Assembly (NCBI GenBank): GCA_021776235.1
Contig: JAJFGG010000135.1
Coordinates: 1-36,556, forward strand
Direction: 5' to 3'
From: Alphaproteobacteria bacterium
GTDB lineage: Bacteria > Pseudomonadota > Alphaproteobacteria > GCA-2731375
DNA length: 36,556 nucleotides
Shown here: positions 1-7,566 of the stretch, piece after piece
How positions within the stretch are numbered: the first letter of the stretch is position 1
Layout: the number at the start of each line of letters is the position of its first letter
Position numbers and translations under genes: made by a program
The notes under the pieces: generated by a model
The model's database searches: none
Told to the model about the DNA's origin: nothing
What the model saw: only the letters and a program-made list of their open reading frames with translations

Positions 1-318
1 GTCGATGGAATTGGCGGTGGCGCAGCCCACCGAAGCCACGGCAAAACCTAGCATCCCCGCCAGCAACACCGGCCGCCGCCCAACGCGGTCCGACAGGGGA
101 CCGTAGAATAGTTGCGCCAGGGCGTAGGCGACCAGGTTCAAGGTTATGGTCAACTGCACCCGTCCGGCATCGGTTTGGAACACCGATTGCAAATGGGGCA
201 ATGAAGGCGTGTAGAGATCGGTCGATAGAATGGCTACGGCGGACGCCATTATCAGCAGCGCCGGGATCAGCAACGGCACGGGCGCCTTGGCCGTTGCCTT
301 AGGTGTCTCGGTGGTCAT
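1..318 (-). CDS. Bcr/CflA-type MFS drug efflux transporter (5' part only)
   Basis: This is the N-terminal 106 residues of a major facilitator transporter; the rest lies beyond the left edge. Translation begins at the ATG at 318 and stays open to base 1. A first transmembrane helix (LLIPALLIMASAVAILS) leads into LYTPSLPHL, close to the DMYLPALP signature of Bcr/CflA exporters. It is followed by a second helix and the MFS loop motif GPLSDRVGRRPVLL, then a third helix. Bcr/CflA proteins are inner-membrane proton antiporters for drugs such as bicyclomycin or for small metabolites; the substrate here cannot be told. The gene runs in the same direction as the epoxide hydrolase gene upstream of it, 36 bp away. 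Family assignment is good, function only by family. Confidence 0.85.
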   Translation of the reverse strand, partial: MTTETPKATAKAPVPLLIPALLIMASAVAILSTDLYTPSLPHLQSVFQTDAGRVQLTITLNLVAYALAQLFYGPLSDRVGRRPVLLAGMLGFAVASVGCATANSID

Positions 319-354
319 TGGGCGCGGGATTTTGGCGCAAGGTGGTATTAGGTA

Positions 355-1494
355 CTAGCGCAACGAGCGGAAACAGCTTCGTAGCTCCCGGACAAACAGT
401 TCCGGTTGTTCCATGGCGGCGAAATGGCCGCCCTTTTCCATCTCGTTCCAGTGAATGATGTTGTGGAAGCGCTTTTCCGCCCAGCGTCGGGAGGCAGCAA
501 AGATATCCTTTGGAAACAGGCTGCAGCCCACCGGAATTTTCACGTCGTCTGTTGAGCGCCGCCCGAAACTTTCCCAATACAGCCGGGCGGAGGATGCGGC
601 GGTGCCGGGCAGCCAATAGAGCATGATGTTATCCAGCATATCGTCCCGGCTTAGGGCATTTTCCGGATGCCCGCTGCAATCGGTCCAGGCCCAGAACTTC
701 TCCAATATCCAGGCCGCCTGACCGGACGGGGAATCGGCCAGGCCATAACCAAGGGTCTGCGGCCGGGTGCTTTGCTGCTTTGAATAACCCGAATCCCAAT
801 CCACGTAGTGTTTTGCCGATGCCAGTGCGTTGCGTTCAAAATCGGTCAGATCATCCATGGTCTCCGGGTCCGGACGCTCGGTCACCATGTTCAGATGGAT
901 ACCCAGGCAATGTTCGCCGTCCTGTACGCCGATCTGCCGCGTGATGGCAGAGCCCCAATCGCCGCCCTGGGCAAGATAACGATCATAGCCCAGGCGGGCC
1001 ATCAAGTGCCCCCAGGCCGTGGCGATGCGCTGCACCGACCAGCCCGGTGCCTCTGGTTTGCCGGAAAAGCCATAGCCGGGCAGGGACGGTGCGATGACGT
1101 GAAAGGCATCCTCCGCCGTGCCGCCATGGGCGGTAGGGTCTGTCAGGGGGCCAAGCACATGGCGGAATTCAAGCACTGAACCAGGCCAGCCATGGCTGAT
1201 CAACAATGGCAAAGCATTCGGGTGGGGCGAGCGGATATGGAGAAAATGAATGTCCAGGCCGTCAATTTCGGTCTGGAACTGGTCCATGCCGTTCAGGAGC
1301 GTTTCGCAGCGCCGCCAATCATAATCGTTGGCCCAGTACCGGCAGATCTCCTGCATATAGGATAAAGGAACGCCCTGGGACCAGTCATCCGGGGTTTCCG
1401 CGTCTGGCCATCGGGTCGCGTTCAGGCGCCGGCGCAGATCCTCCAACGCGGCTTCCGGAATGGCCACTTCGAACGGTTTGATAATGTCGGTCAT
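355..1494 (-). CDS. Epoxide hydrolase, alpha/beta-hydrolase fold
   Basis: A 379-residue protein of the microsomal-type epoxide hydrolase family, which adds water to epoxides to give diols. The first ~110 residues form the EHN-type N-terminal region (MTDIIKPFEVAIPEAALEDL, then WRRCETLLN). The hydrolase core has the oxyanion-hole motif HGWPGS at 101-106, the lid-side motif PSLPGYGFS, the nucleophile elbow GGDWG with Asp179 as nucleophile, and a C-terminal GGHFAAMEQPE carrying the catalytic His357. Length is normal for bacterial members. The start ATG at 1494 fits the usual family N-terminus. Neighbouring genes (efflux pump, orphans) give no pathway, so the physiological epoxide is unknown; a role in detoxification is an inference. 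Confidence 0.9.
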   Translation of the reverse strand: MTDIIKPFEVAIPEAALEDLRRRLNATRWPDAETPDDWSQGVPLSYMQEICRYWANDYDWRRCETLLNGMDQFQTEIDGLDIHFLHIRSPHPNALPLLISHGWPGSVLEFRHVLGPLTDPTAHGGTAEDAFHVIAPSLPGYGFSGKPEAPGWSVQRIATAWGHLMARLGYDRYLAQGGDWGSAITRQIGVQDGEHCLGIHLNMVTERPDPETMDDLTDFERNALASAKHYVDWDSGYSKQQSTRPQTLGYGLADSPSGQAAWILEKFWAWTDCSGHPENALSRDDMLDNIMLYWLPGTAASSARLYWESFGRRSTDDVKIPVGCSLFPKDIFAASRRWAEKRFHNIIHWNEMEKGGHFAAMEQPELFVRELRSCFRSLR

Positions 1495-1624
1495 GTCGGC
1501 TCGCCCCCAGCGCGGCTGAATGCACAGCCCCCGGCACAGCTATTTGCGCGGGACGTTCAGCAATCGCGTACTGGCCACGTTAACGCGCCATACCCGAGGG
1601 AGCAATTTCACGGGCGAGGTATTG

Positions 1625-1828
1625 TTAACCCTGCACCTTCGGGGCCGGTGCATTGGCGCCTCGAGCCCCAGGGTTGGACCCGTGGCTGTAATGAATTTCA
1701 TCGGGCATGGCGGCAAACCCTGAATTGGCCTTGTCCATGGGCACCATGGCCAGGGCGATCAAGGCTGCCAACCAGACGGCAATCCAGGTTAGGGCCGCTC
1801 TCGGTTCGGGGCGTTTCATTTCAAACAT
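1625..1828 (-). CDS. Small hypothetical membrane protein
   Basis: A 67-residue protein with one predicted membrane helix (about residues 12-29, ALTWIAVWLAALIALAMV) and a short Pro/Gly/Ala-rich tail. I do not recognise the family. It is coupled to the gene before it: the upstream gene's TGA (1832-1830) and this ATG are separated by one base, and a GAGG Shine-Dalgarno lies 5 bases before the ATG. A second possible start (Met4) is at 1819. The coupling, the ribosome site and the helix support a real gene; there is no homology evidence. Confidence 0.5.
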   Translation of the reverse strand: MFEMKRPEPRAALTWIAVWLAALIALAMVPMDKANSGFAAMPDEIHYSHGSNPGARGANAPAPKVQG

Positions 1829-1829
1829 G

Positions 1830-2339
1830 TCATCCTCGTGCCGCGGCGCCCGCGGCTATTCCAGCAAGTCGTCCGGATAGAGTTATTTCATCCGGTAATC
1901 CAACCGCCGTAAGGTCTATTTGGTATCTATATTGTTTATCACAATATATCGCATTGATATAGTTTGTTGCTTTTTTATAACTTTTTTTACCATACCCGCA
2001 GGATTTATGCCGTCGGGCGCCGTGTTTTGTCAGATCCACCACGGTCGCAACCGGACCCTCCCTATTGGCTACCGATGGATCCAGGGCTTCGCCCTCGTCG
2101 TCAGTCAACTGGGCCTCTTCGATCTGCTCTGCCCGGCGGGTGACTATTTTGGCCGAAGTGGCGATCTGCTCCAGATCCTTTTCCGCCGGGCCGGAATGTC
2201 TTTGCGAATTCAGCGTCCGTTTGTCATCCGGGCCCGGTCCCTGGCGTTGCCAAATGAAGTATGCAAGCCCACCCAAAGCCAGCAACAGGGTTGAAGCAGC
2301 CAGGGCGCCGATCAAAATTCCATGCCGCGGTGCTTGCAA
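1830..2339 (-). CDS. Hypothetical single-pass membrane protein
   Basis: A 169-residue protein with an N-terminal membrane anchor (about residues 8-29, LIGALAASTLLLALGGLAYFIW), then a charged region rich in Glu/Asp/Gln. The C-terminal part (residues ~105-150) has many Lys/Tyr and two Cys (KSCGYGKKSYKK, YCDKQYRY) and is encoded by DNA clearly more AT-rich than its surroundings. No family recognised. The only in-frame starts after the upstream stop are TTG codons, and there is no obvious ribosome-binding site, so the start is uncertain. It appears to form a two-gene unit with the small membrane protein downstream. The anchor suggests the charged domain sits outside the cytoplasm, but this is inference. 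Confidence 0.45.
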   Translation of the reverse strand: MQAPRHGILIGALAASTLLLALGGLAYFIWQRQGPGPDDKRTLNSQRHSGPAEKDLEQIATSAKIVTRRAEQIEEAQLTDDEGEALDPSVANREGPVATVVDLTKHGARRHKSCGYGKKSYKKATNYINAIYCDKQYRYQIDLTAVGLPDEITLSGRLAGIAAGAAARG

Positions 2340-2368
2340 ATTATGCGCTTAAAGTGCTGTCCGGGAAC

Positions 2369-2397
2369 TTGACCCGGTTCAGGCGTCATACTACCTA
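2369..2397 (+). promoter_or_regulatory. Candidate sigma70 promoter for def
   Basis: TTGACC (2369-2374) and TACCTA (2392-2397) are separated by 17 bp, about 50 bp before the def start and in the only gap ahead of it. Both hexamers are partial matches, so this is a pattern-based call. Confidence 0.4.
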
Positions 2398-2449
2398 GAG
2401 ACTGGAACTCCAATTTTCTCCGTATTGATCCTGCACACGGCAACGTATC

Positions 2450-2968
2450 ATGACGATCCTATCTATTGTCACCGCACCGGACCGCCGTCTGAAGGTGAAA
2501 TCCAAACCGGTCGAAACGGTCGATGATGGAATTCGGCGAATCTTGGACGATATGCTGGAAACCATGTACCAGGCGCCGGGCATCGGGCTGTCCGCGGTAC
2601 AGATCGGCCTGCCGAAATGTCTGATCACGGTGGATGTCTCGCGGGACGACGAGGTGAATGCGCCGCTGTATCTGGTCAACCCGGAAATCGTCGAATATTC
2701 CGAAGAAGTAGAGACCTACAATGAAGGCTGTCTGTCACTGCCCGAGCAATTCGCTGATCTGGACCGGCCTGGGGTGATCACGGTGGAATTCCTGGACTAT
2801 CACGGCCAGCCGCAACAGCTGCGCGCCAAGGGCCTGTTGTCGCGGTGTATTCAACACGAAATGGATCACCTGAAGGGCCGCTTGTTCGTGGATCGTCTTT
2901 CCACCGTCAAACGCGGGATAATTTTGCGCAAGCTGGACAAGGCCAAGCGGCAAAAAGTTACGGCCTAG
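2450..2968 (+). CDS. def: Peptide deformylase
   Basis: A 172-residue metalloenzyme that removes the formyl group from the N-terminal Met of new proteins. All three family motifs are present: motif 1 GIGLSAVQ (44-51), motif 2 EGCLS (92-96) with metal ligand Cys94, and motif 3 HEMDH (136-140) with the two metal His and catalytic Glu137. Motif 1 has Ser48 where most deformylases have Ala. fmt, which adds the same formyl group, follows in the same direction, the classic pairing. The gap to fmt (143 bp) is filled mostly by a palindromic repeat, and the def stop codon TAG is the first three bases of that repeat. The C-terminus after residue ~165 is a short basic tail. Confidence 0.96.
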   Translation: MTILSIVTAPDRRLKVKSKPVETVDDGIRRILDDMLETMYQAPGIGLSAVQIGLPKCLITVDVSRDDEVNAPLYLVNPEIVEYSEEVETYNEGCLSLPEQFADLDRPGVITVEFLDYHGQPQQLRAKGLLSRCIQHEMDHLKGRLFVDRLSTVKRGIILRKLDKAKRQKVTA

Positions 2969-3070
2969 AGCAACCTGCGTTCATTTGAACGCAGACAAGT
3001 TGCTCTAAGCCTTTGAAATAGATCAAATTATCAGCCCAGAAATGATTCCATTTATGGGCTGTTTGATCTA
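2966..3070. repeat. Composite double-palindrome element, copy 1
   Basis: Two hairpins in series. The first (2968-3005) pairs GAGCAAC with GTTGCTC and GCGTTCA with TGAACGC, with a small internal asymmetry. The second (3021-3068) pairs GATCAAA with TTTGATC and CAGCCCA with TGGGCTG, with a weaker AAATG/CATTT inner stem. A closely similar copy lies at 13881-13981, with about ten substitutions and a 4-base length difference. The element starts exactly with the TAG stop of def. No U-tract follows, so it is not a standard intrinsic terminator. It resembles dispersed intergenic palindromic repeats of alphaproteobacteria in general style; I cannot name a family. Confidence 0.85.
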
Positions 3071-3111
3071 GGCTATTTCGAGACTGCCCCGAAACAGAGG
3101 CTTCCTACACA

Positions 3112-4044
3112 ATGGCTGATTTGCGGGTCGTCTTCATGGGCACGCCGGACTTCGCGGTGCCAACCCTTGCCGCGTTGCGGGCAGCGGACGGGATCGAGGT
3201 GGTGGCGGTCTACAGCCAGCCGCCGCGCCAGGCTGGACGCGGCAAGCGGCTTCGGCTTACTCCTATTCACGCTGCCGCACTGGTGCATGACATTCCCGTT
3301 TATACGCCCGCCAGCCTGAAGTCGGCCGAGGCGCAGGCCGAATTTCATGCTTTGGCCGCGGATGCGGCAGTGGTGGTTGCCTATGGACTGATTCTGCCGG
3401 CGGCAATCCTGCAGGCGCCGCGGTTGGGCTGTTTCAACCTGCATGGCTCGTTATTGCCCCGTTGGCGCGGGGCGGCGCCAATCCAACGGGCGCTGATGGC
3501 CGGTGATCCGGTGACCGGGGTTTGCATCATGGCCATGGACGAAGGCCTGGATACAGGCGCCGTGTTATTGCGCGCGGAACAGTCCATCGCGGCCGAGGTG
3601 ACGGCGGGGGTGCTTGCTGACCAACTGGCTGAAATGGGCGCTCCCATGATGGTCGAGGCCTTGCGCCGGGCGGCCGGTGGGCAATTGCAGGCCCGCGCGC
3701 AGCCCAAAGCGGGTGCGACATATGCCAATAAAATCGAGAAGTCCGAGGCGCGCATCGACTGGCATCGCCCGGCGGTAGAGCTTGATCGCCTGATCCGCGG
3801 ATTGTCCCCCAGTCCCGGCGCCTGGTGCGAATGGCAAGGCGCCCGCATCAAGGTTCTTTTGGCGCGACCGGAAACCGGGCCTGAGGGCGCCGCCCCGGGC
3901 ACGGTCCTGGATGAGGACTTGTTGATTGCCTGCGGCAGTGGCGCATTGCGCCTGTTGCGCCTGCAGCGCTCCGGCCGGCAGGCACTGGCATCAGCGGATT
4001 TCCAGCGCGGCAGTCCCCTGCAGCCGGGCGACGAATTACAATAG
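3112..4044 (+). CDS. fmt: Methionyl-tRNA formyltransferase
   Basis: A 310-residue enzyme that formylates initiator Met-tRNA using 10-formyltetrahydrofolate. The N-terminal catalytic domain starts with the family signature VVFMGTPDFAVPTL (6-19). It has the basic loop RQAGRGKRL and the catalytic triad Asn109, His111 and Asp147 within FNLHGSLLPRWRGAAP and MDEGLDTG; the usual His-Ala-Ser is His-Gly-Ser here. The C-terminal OB-like domain begins near ATYANKIEKSEARIDW. Length is normal. It follows def in the same direction. In many alphaproteobacteria truA comes next; here a radical SAM fusion gene takes that place. Confidence 0.96.
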   Translation: MADLRVVFMGTPDFAVPTLAALRAADGIEVVAVYSQPPRQAGRGKRLRLTPIHAAALVHDIPVYTPASLKSAEAQAEFHALAADAAVVVAYGLILPAAILQAPRLGCFNLHGSLLPRWRGAAPIQRALMAGDPVTGVCIMAMDEGLDTGAVLLRAEQSIAAEVTAGVLADQLAEMGAPMMVEALRRAAGGQLQARAQPKAGATYANKIEKSEARIDWHRPAVELDRLIRGLSPSPGAWCEWQGARIKVLLARPETGPEGAAPGTVLDEDLLIACGSGALRLLRLQRSGRQALASADFQRGSPLQPGDELQ

Positions 4045-4131
4045 GGTTAATACCTCTTTTCCAGATTTACCATTCATTCAGCTTCTGCGTTTAGCCTGTC
4101 AATCTATTACGTGGGCATCACTACAAGATTG

Positions 4132-6447
4132 ATGAGTCAAAGCGCGATGAACAAGTTGCCGGCAAATGCGCCGAATCCCCAGAAAATCACGGTTGCGCTT
4201 ACCGACCGTTGTAATTTGAAATGCTTTATTTGCACCCGCGAGGAGTTTGAGGGGCAACTTGGCAGCAAAGGCAACAATCTGGCATTGGAAAATCTTTACG
4301 GCATGGAATCGTCCCTGCGCGATGCCCATATCATCCAATTAACCGGCTTTGGAGAGACATTTCTGCATCCACAGTTAGGCGAAGCGCTGGATTACATCTA
4401 TTCCATAAACCCGCGCGACGATTTGATTGAGTTTGTATCGAACGGCACCCTGCTGACGCGCGCGTGGGGTGAAAAACTCGATAAACGCCTGAACAATTTG
4501 GCAATATCCCTCAATGCCGCGCTTCCCGATACCTACAAACGGGACATGTACCCCTATCTGTTCCGCTATACCCGCGACAGCGCGCCCAAGGCCTACCGCG
4601 GCAAGCAGTTCGCCGAGGACAATGAGCGCGAACGCCCCTGTCAATTCGAACGTACAGTGGGCAAGATTGCCGACTTCATGTCGGGTCTGGGGGCGCAATC
4701 CGCCCGGCGCGTTGCCCTTCACTATGTTGTGCATCGCGATAATATTGACGAAATGCCGGATTTCGTGCGGCTGGCAAAAAATCTCGGCATAAGCCTGATC
4801 AACTTCACCCACTACATGGTGAACCGGGTCGAAAATATCGAATTCAGCGTCTATTTCCAGAAGCAGCGCTATAACGCGGCCGTGGATGGGGCGGTTGCAT
4901 TGGGTGAGGAATTGGGCGTCACCGTCAACGCGCGCCAGTTTTTCAAGGAAGAGATCAAATCGTTTGACGCCGAGCGCGACTGCCGTTGGCCGATGGAACA
5001 AGCCATAGTGTTCACGCCCGGCCAGACCGTGCCCTGTTGCCATATTGGCGACGTCGACATGGGCAATGCCTTCAGCAAGGGATTTGATGACGTATGGAAC
5101 GGCAAGCCCTACCAAAAGCTGCGCCGCGAACGCTGGATGAATACCTGCCAGAACTGCACCATGTTCCAGACTTTTGATGACTGGAAAGCGCATTTTCATC
5201 CCCTGGTGAAGGAAAGCCCGCGCTTTGAGGCACTATCGGAACATTTCGAGGAGTCGGCGCCGAACCAACCGCCCCGGGTTTTGGTGTTGGGTGCTGGTCG
5301 CGATGGTACCCGCTCGCTTGGCCGGTTGGTTGCCGATCTGCACGTTGCCAATGGCGAACAGGCCACGCTGCACCATGAAACCAACAGTTTTCGCACCTTT
5401 GCCGGCGCGGCCCAGTATCACAAGAACAGCGATGACGAGTGGATGCGCACTATCTGCGACACCATGAATGACGAAGTCGTCTCGGGCAATATTTTTGCCT
5501 TTGCCTTGCCGGTGCTGCACAGCGCTTTCGGTGATGATCTGCGCGTGATCCACGTGAAGCGCGATCGCGGCGCCTGCGTTACTTCCATGCGGCACCAGGC
5601 GCTCTCCGACCCCTTGGCCTGGGACGGATATGTCGGGCCGGTACGAAGCGATACGACGGCGGGTGATGCCCTTTACGATCCGGCGCCGCCAACTGCGGTC
5701 CTGCTGGGAGAAATGGCGCCAGATGATTGGAACGGCCTTTCCCTCGACGAACGGCTGGGTTGGTTTTATGACACCGCGCACCGCCTGGTCGCTGAAAATC
5801 TGCATTTATTTCCGCACAACATGCAGGTTTCGACCGAGGAACTTGACGATCCCGCCGCTGTCCGGCGCATCGCGCAATTCATCAACCCGGCCTGGCGGCA
5901 GGCTTGTCCCCCAGTCCATCTGAACCTCGGTCTGCAGGGCGACGAGACAAAGATGGATCAGGATCAGCATCATGCGGCCCAGCAGGCTCTGGCCGACTTT
6001 GACCTGCATCAGATGGACGCATCGGATACCTATCCGGTGATCTATTTTCTGCAACGCATGATCGCCGAACATAATTCTGCGGAAAAGAGTGATGCGATGG
6101 CCGATCTGGAAAACCTTCGCGGCGAGATCAAGGTTCTGCTGGATCGGGCCGAGGGACGTTCAGCGGCCACGGCCGGGTCCGGTACTGGCCCTAAGTCAGC
6201 GAACCTTCACCTGGTGAGTGACAGTAGCTTGTCACCGGCCCAGGCTACGCGGGTGGATGATTTTTTTGCCGATTTCGAACCGGGCAAACTGGAGGGCTCC
6301 AGTGCCTATCCGGTGATCTATTTTCTACAGCGCCTCATGGCGTTGCGTCAGGTGACAGGGGAAGGCGATAGAGATCTTGCCGCCACCTATCGTTTCATGG
6401 GCGATCAAGTCGACACCCTGATTCAAAAGGCAACCGCGTCCGGATAG
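4132..6447 (+). CDS. Radical SAM/SPASM-like and sulfotransferase fusion protein
   Basis: A protein of about 771 residues that joins two enzyme types. Residues ~15-360 are a radical SAM domain with the cluster motif Cys27-x3-Cys31-x2-Cys34, and a SPASM-like cysteine set (Cys284, Cys302-Cys303, Cys339, Cys342) around VWNGKPYQKLRRERW. Residues ~380-620 resemble a sulfotransferase: GAGRDGTRS (387-395) looks like the 5'-phosphosulfate loop. HVKRDRGACVTS gives Arg477 and Ser485, the 8-residue spacing of the 3'-phosphate-binding pair. The last ~150 residues hold two copies of YPVIYFLQR (634-642 and 726-734). Start is uncertain: GTG 4111, ATG 4132 and ATG 4147 are all in frame and none has a clear ribosome site; 4132 is chosen. 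The substrate is unknown. The methyltransferase-like gene 69 bp downstream is a likely partner. Confidence 0.85.
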   Translation: MSQSAMNKLPANAPNPQKITVALTDRCNLKCFICTREEFEGQLGSKGNNLALENLYGMESSLRDAHIIQLTGFGETFLHPQLGEALDYIYSINPRDDLIEFVSNGTLLTRAWGEKLDKRLNNLAISLNAALPDTYKRDMYPYLFRYTRDSAPKAYRGKQFAEDNERERPCQFERTVGKIADFMSGLGAQSARRVALHYVVHRDNIDEMPDFVRLAKNLGISLINFTHYMVNRVENIEFSVYFQKQRYNAAVDGAVALGEELGVTVNARQFFKEEIKSFDAERDCRWPMEQAIVFTPGQTVPCCHIGDVDMGNAFSKGFDDVWNGKPYQKLRRERWMNTCQNCTMFQTFDDWKAHFHPLVKESPRFEALSEHFEESAPNQPPRVLVLGAGRDGTRSLGRLVADLHVANGEQATLHHETNSFRTFAGAAQYHKNSDDEWMRTICDTMNDEVVSGNIFAFALPVLHSAFGDDLRVIHVKRDRGACVTSMRHQALSDPLAWDGYVGPVRSDTTAGDALYDPAPPTAVLLGEMAPDDWNGLSLDERLGWFYDTAHRLVAENLHLFPHNMQVSTEELDDPAAVRRIAQFINPAWRQACPPVHLNLGLQGDETKMDQDQHHAAQQALADFDLHQMDASDTYPVIYFLQRMIAEHNSAEKSDAMADLENLRGEIKVLLDRAEGRSAATAGSGTGPKSANLHLVSDSSLSPAQATRVDDFFADFEPGKLEGSSAYPVIYFLQRLMALRQVTGEGDRDLAATYRFMGDQVDTLIQKATASG

Positions 6448-6516
6448 ACCGGGCTTTGCCGGCACGCACATACGCAATGAGATTATGCACTGAATTTGAA
6501 TGGAAGCTTGGACATA

Positions 6517-7254
6517 ATGGGTACTTCAATTAACGATGTCTATTTCGCACGTTCGCTGGCGGAACAGGGCCTAATTCCGAAAGACGCGTTTCTAATTGAT
6601 CTTGGCGCGCAGGAGTTCAACAACGGCATTGATATCTTCAAGCTGCATGACGTGATGGCTGAATTTCTTCCCGCGGGCGATTTCAAAAACCTTCGGATCA
6701 GCGACTTCACCCAGTTACGGTTCAGCGGTCCCATATTCGATTTATTGGGGTTTAAATACTTGGCGTTGGATGTTTATGATTCGGAAAACAGTATTGTCTT
6801 CGATCTGAATCACGATCCGGTACCCGAGAATTTGAAGGGTGCGGGACATCTCATTCAAAATTTTGGCACGACCGAACATGTCTTCAACCAGGCCAACTGT
6901 TTCCGTGTCATCCACGATCTGACCAGTCCCGATGGCGGCATCATGTGGCACGCGCTGCCGATGTCTGATTTCTACTATCACGGGTTCTACAAATATGACG
7001 TAAAGTTCTTCGAGCGCCTGCTGATCGCCAACAATTATGAGCTGGTGTATCAGAAATATAGCCAGTCTCCGGGCGACCAGCCTATACCGCAGGTGTTATT
7101 GGACAATGGCATGCCACCGGTGGAATCCATGGATACAGGGGTCAATATTCTGCTGCGGCGCACGTCGCCGGCTCCGTTCAAGTTTCCGTTGGACTATGAT
7201 GACAGCAAGGTTGATGTCGACGAATTGCTGGAAACGGGTGCTGTTCGGGCCTAG
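6517..7254 (+). CDS. Class I SAM methyltransferase-like protein
   Basis: About 245 residues. The N-terminal part has FLIDLGAQEFNNG, which resembles the SAM-binding motif I of Rossmann methyltransferases. It is followed by LALDVYDS, FDLNHDPVP and IQNFGTTEHVFNQ, a layout seen in methyltransferases that act near glycans or in natural-product pathways. SPDGGIMWHALP fits the later strand-loop. A TTG at 6496 is also in frame, but ATG 6517 has a GGA 4 bases upstream and is preferred. It lies directly downstream of the radical SAM-sulfotransferase gene in the same orientation, so the two probably form an operon. Methyl acceptor unknown; the motif I glycines are incomplete, so a non-catalytic role is possible. 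Confidence 0.65.
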   Translation: MGTSINDVYFARSLAEQGLIPKDAFLIDLGAQEFNNGIDIFKLHDVMAEFLPAGDFKNLRISDFTQLRFSGPIFDLLGFKYLALDVYDSENSIVFDLNHDPVPENLKGAGHLIQNFGTTEHVFNQANCFRVIHDLTSPDGGIMWHALPMSDFYYHGFYKYDVKFFERLLIANNYELVYQKYSQSPGDQPIPQVLLDNGMPPVESMDTGVNILLRRTSPAPFKFPLDYDDSKVDVDELLETGAVRA

Positions 7255-7566
7255 TGGGCGTCGCGAGGGCGCGGCACAACCGCGCCGGCCTACCCCCAGC
7301 CAATTCCGGAACTGTTCGGCACCGAGGCGTTCAGAACCCATGCCAACACGCGATATTCGTGAATTCGGAAATACTCAGAATAACTCGGGCGCGGTGTTCA
7401 ATAAAATAGTAATAACTCCATATGTACTATATTGGCGGAATATGGTTGGGTTGAGTAAATAGAGACACGCTTTGTTTGGTGAATAGGTGCCAATCCATCT
7501 TTCTTTGTGCCGTCCGGTCTCTAACAATTCCTGTCCCGGGGGCAGGGAATTTCAAGGAATAAGGCC
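7255..7566. other. Intergenic region before the glutamate dehydrogenase gene
   Basis: 312 bp without a convincing gene. The left third is GC-rich and carries a 7-bp hairpin (7268-7286). The middle (about 7380-7470) is AT-rich and is the likely promoter zone for the dehydrogenase; TTGGCG with TAAATA 18 bp downstream is one weak possibility. Near the right end a short GC hairpin (CCTGTCCC/GGGGCAGG) precedes AAGGAATAAGG, the ribosome-binding region of the next gene. Short ORFs running in from the left are shadows. Confidence 0.6.
7268..7286 (+). terminator. Possible transcription terminator hairpin
   Basis: GGCGCGG and CCGCGCC form a perfect 7-bp stem with a 5-base loop, 14 bases after the methyltransferase-like stop codon. 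No T-tract follows, so it could equally be a stabilising 3' hairpin. Confidence 0.35.

Noticed and set aside
3001-3070. Second hairpin of repeat copy 1 as an intrinsic terminator of def
   Set aside because: No U-tract follows the stem and a nearly identical structure occurs elsewhere; treated as a repeat element.
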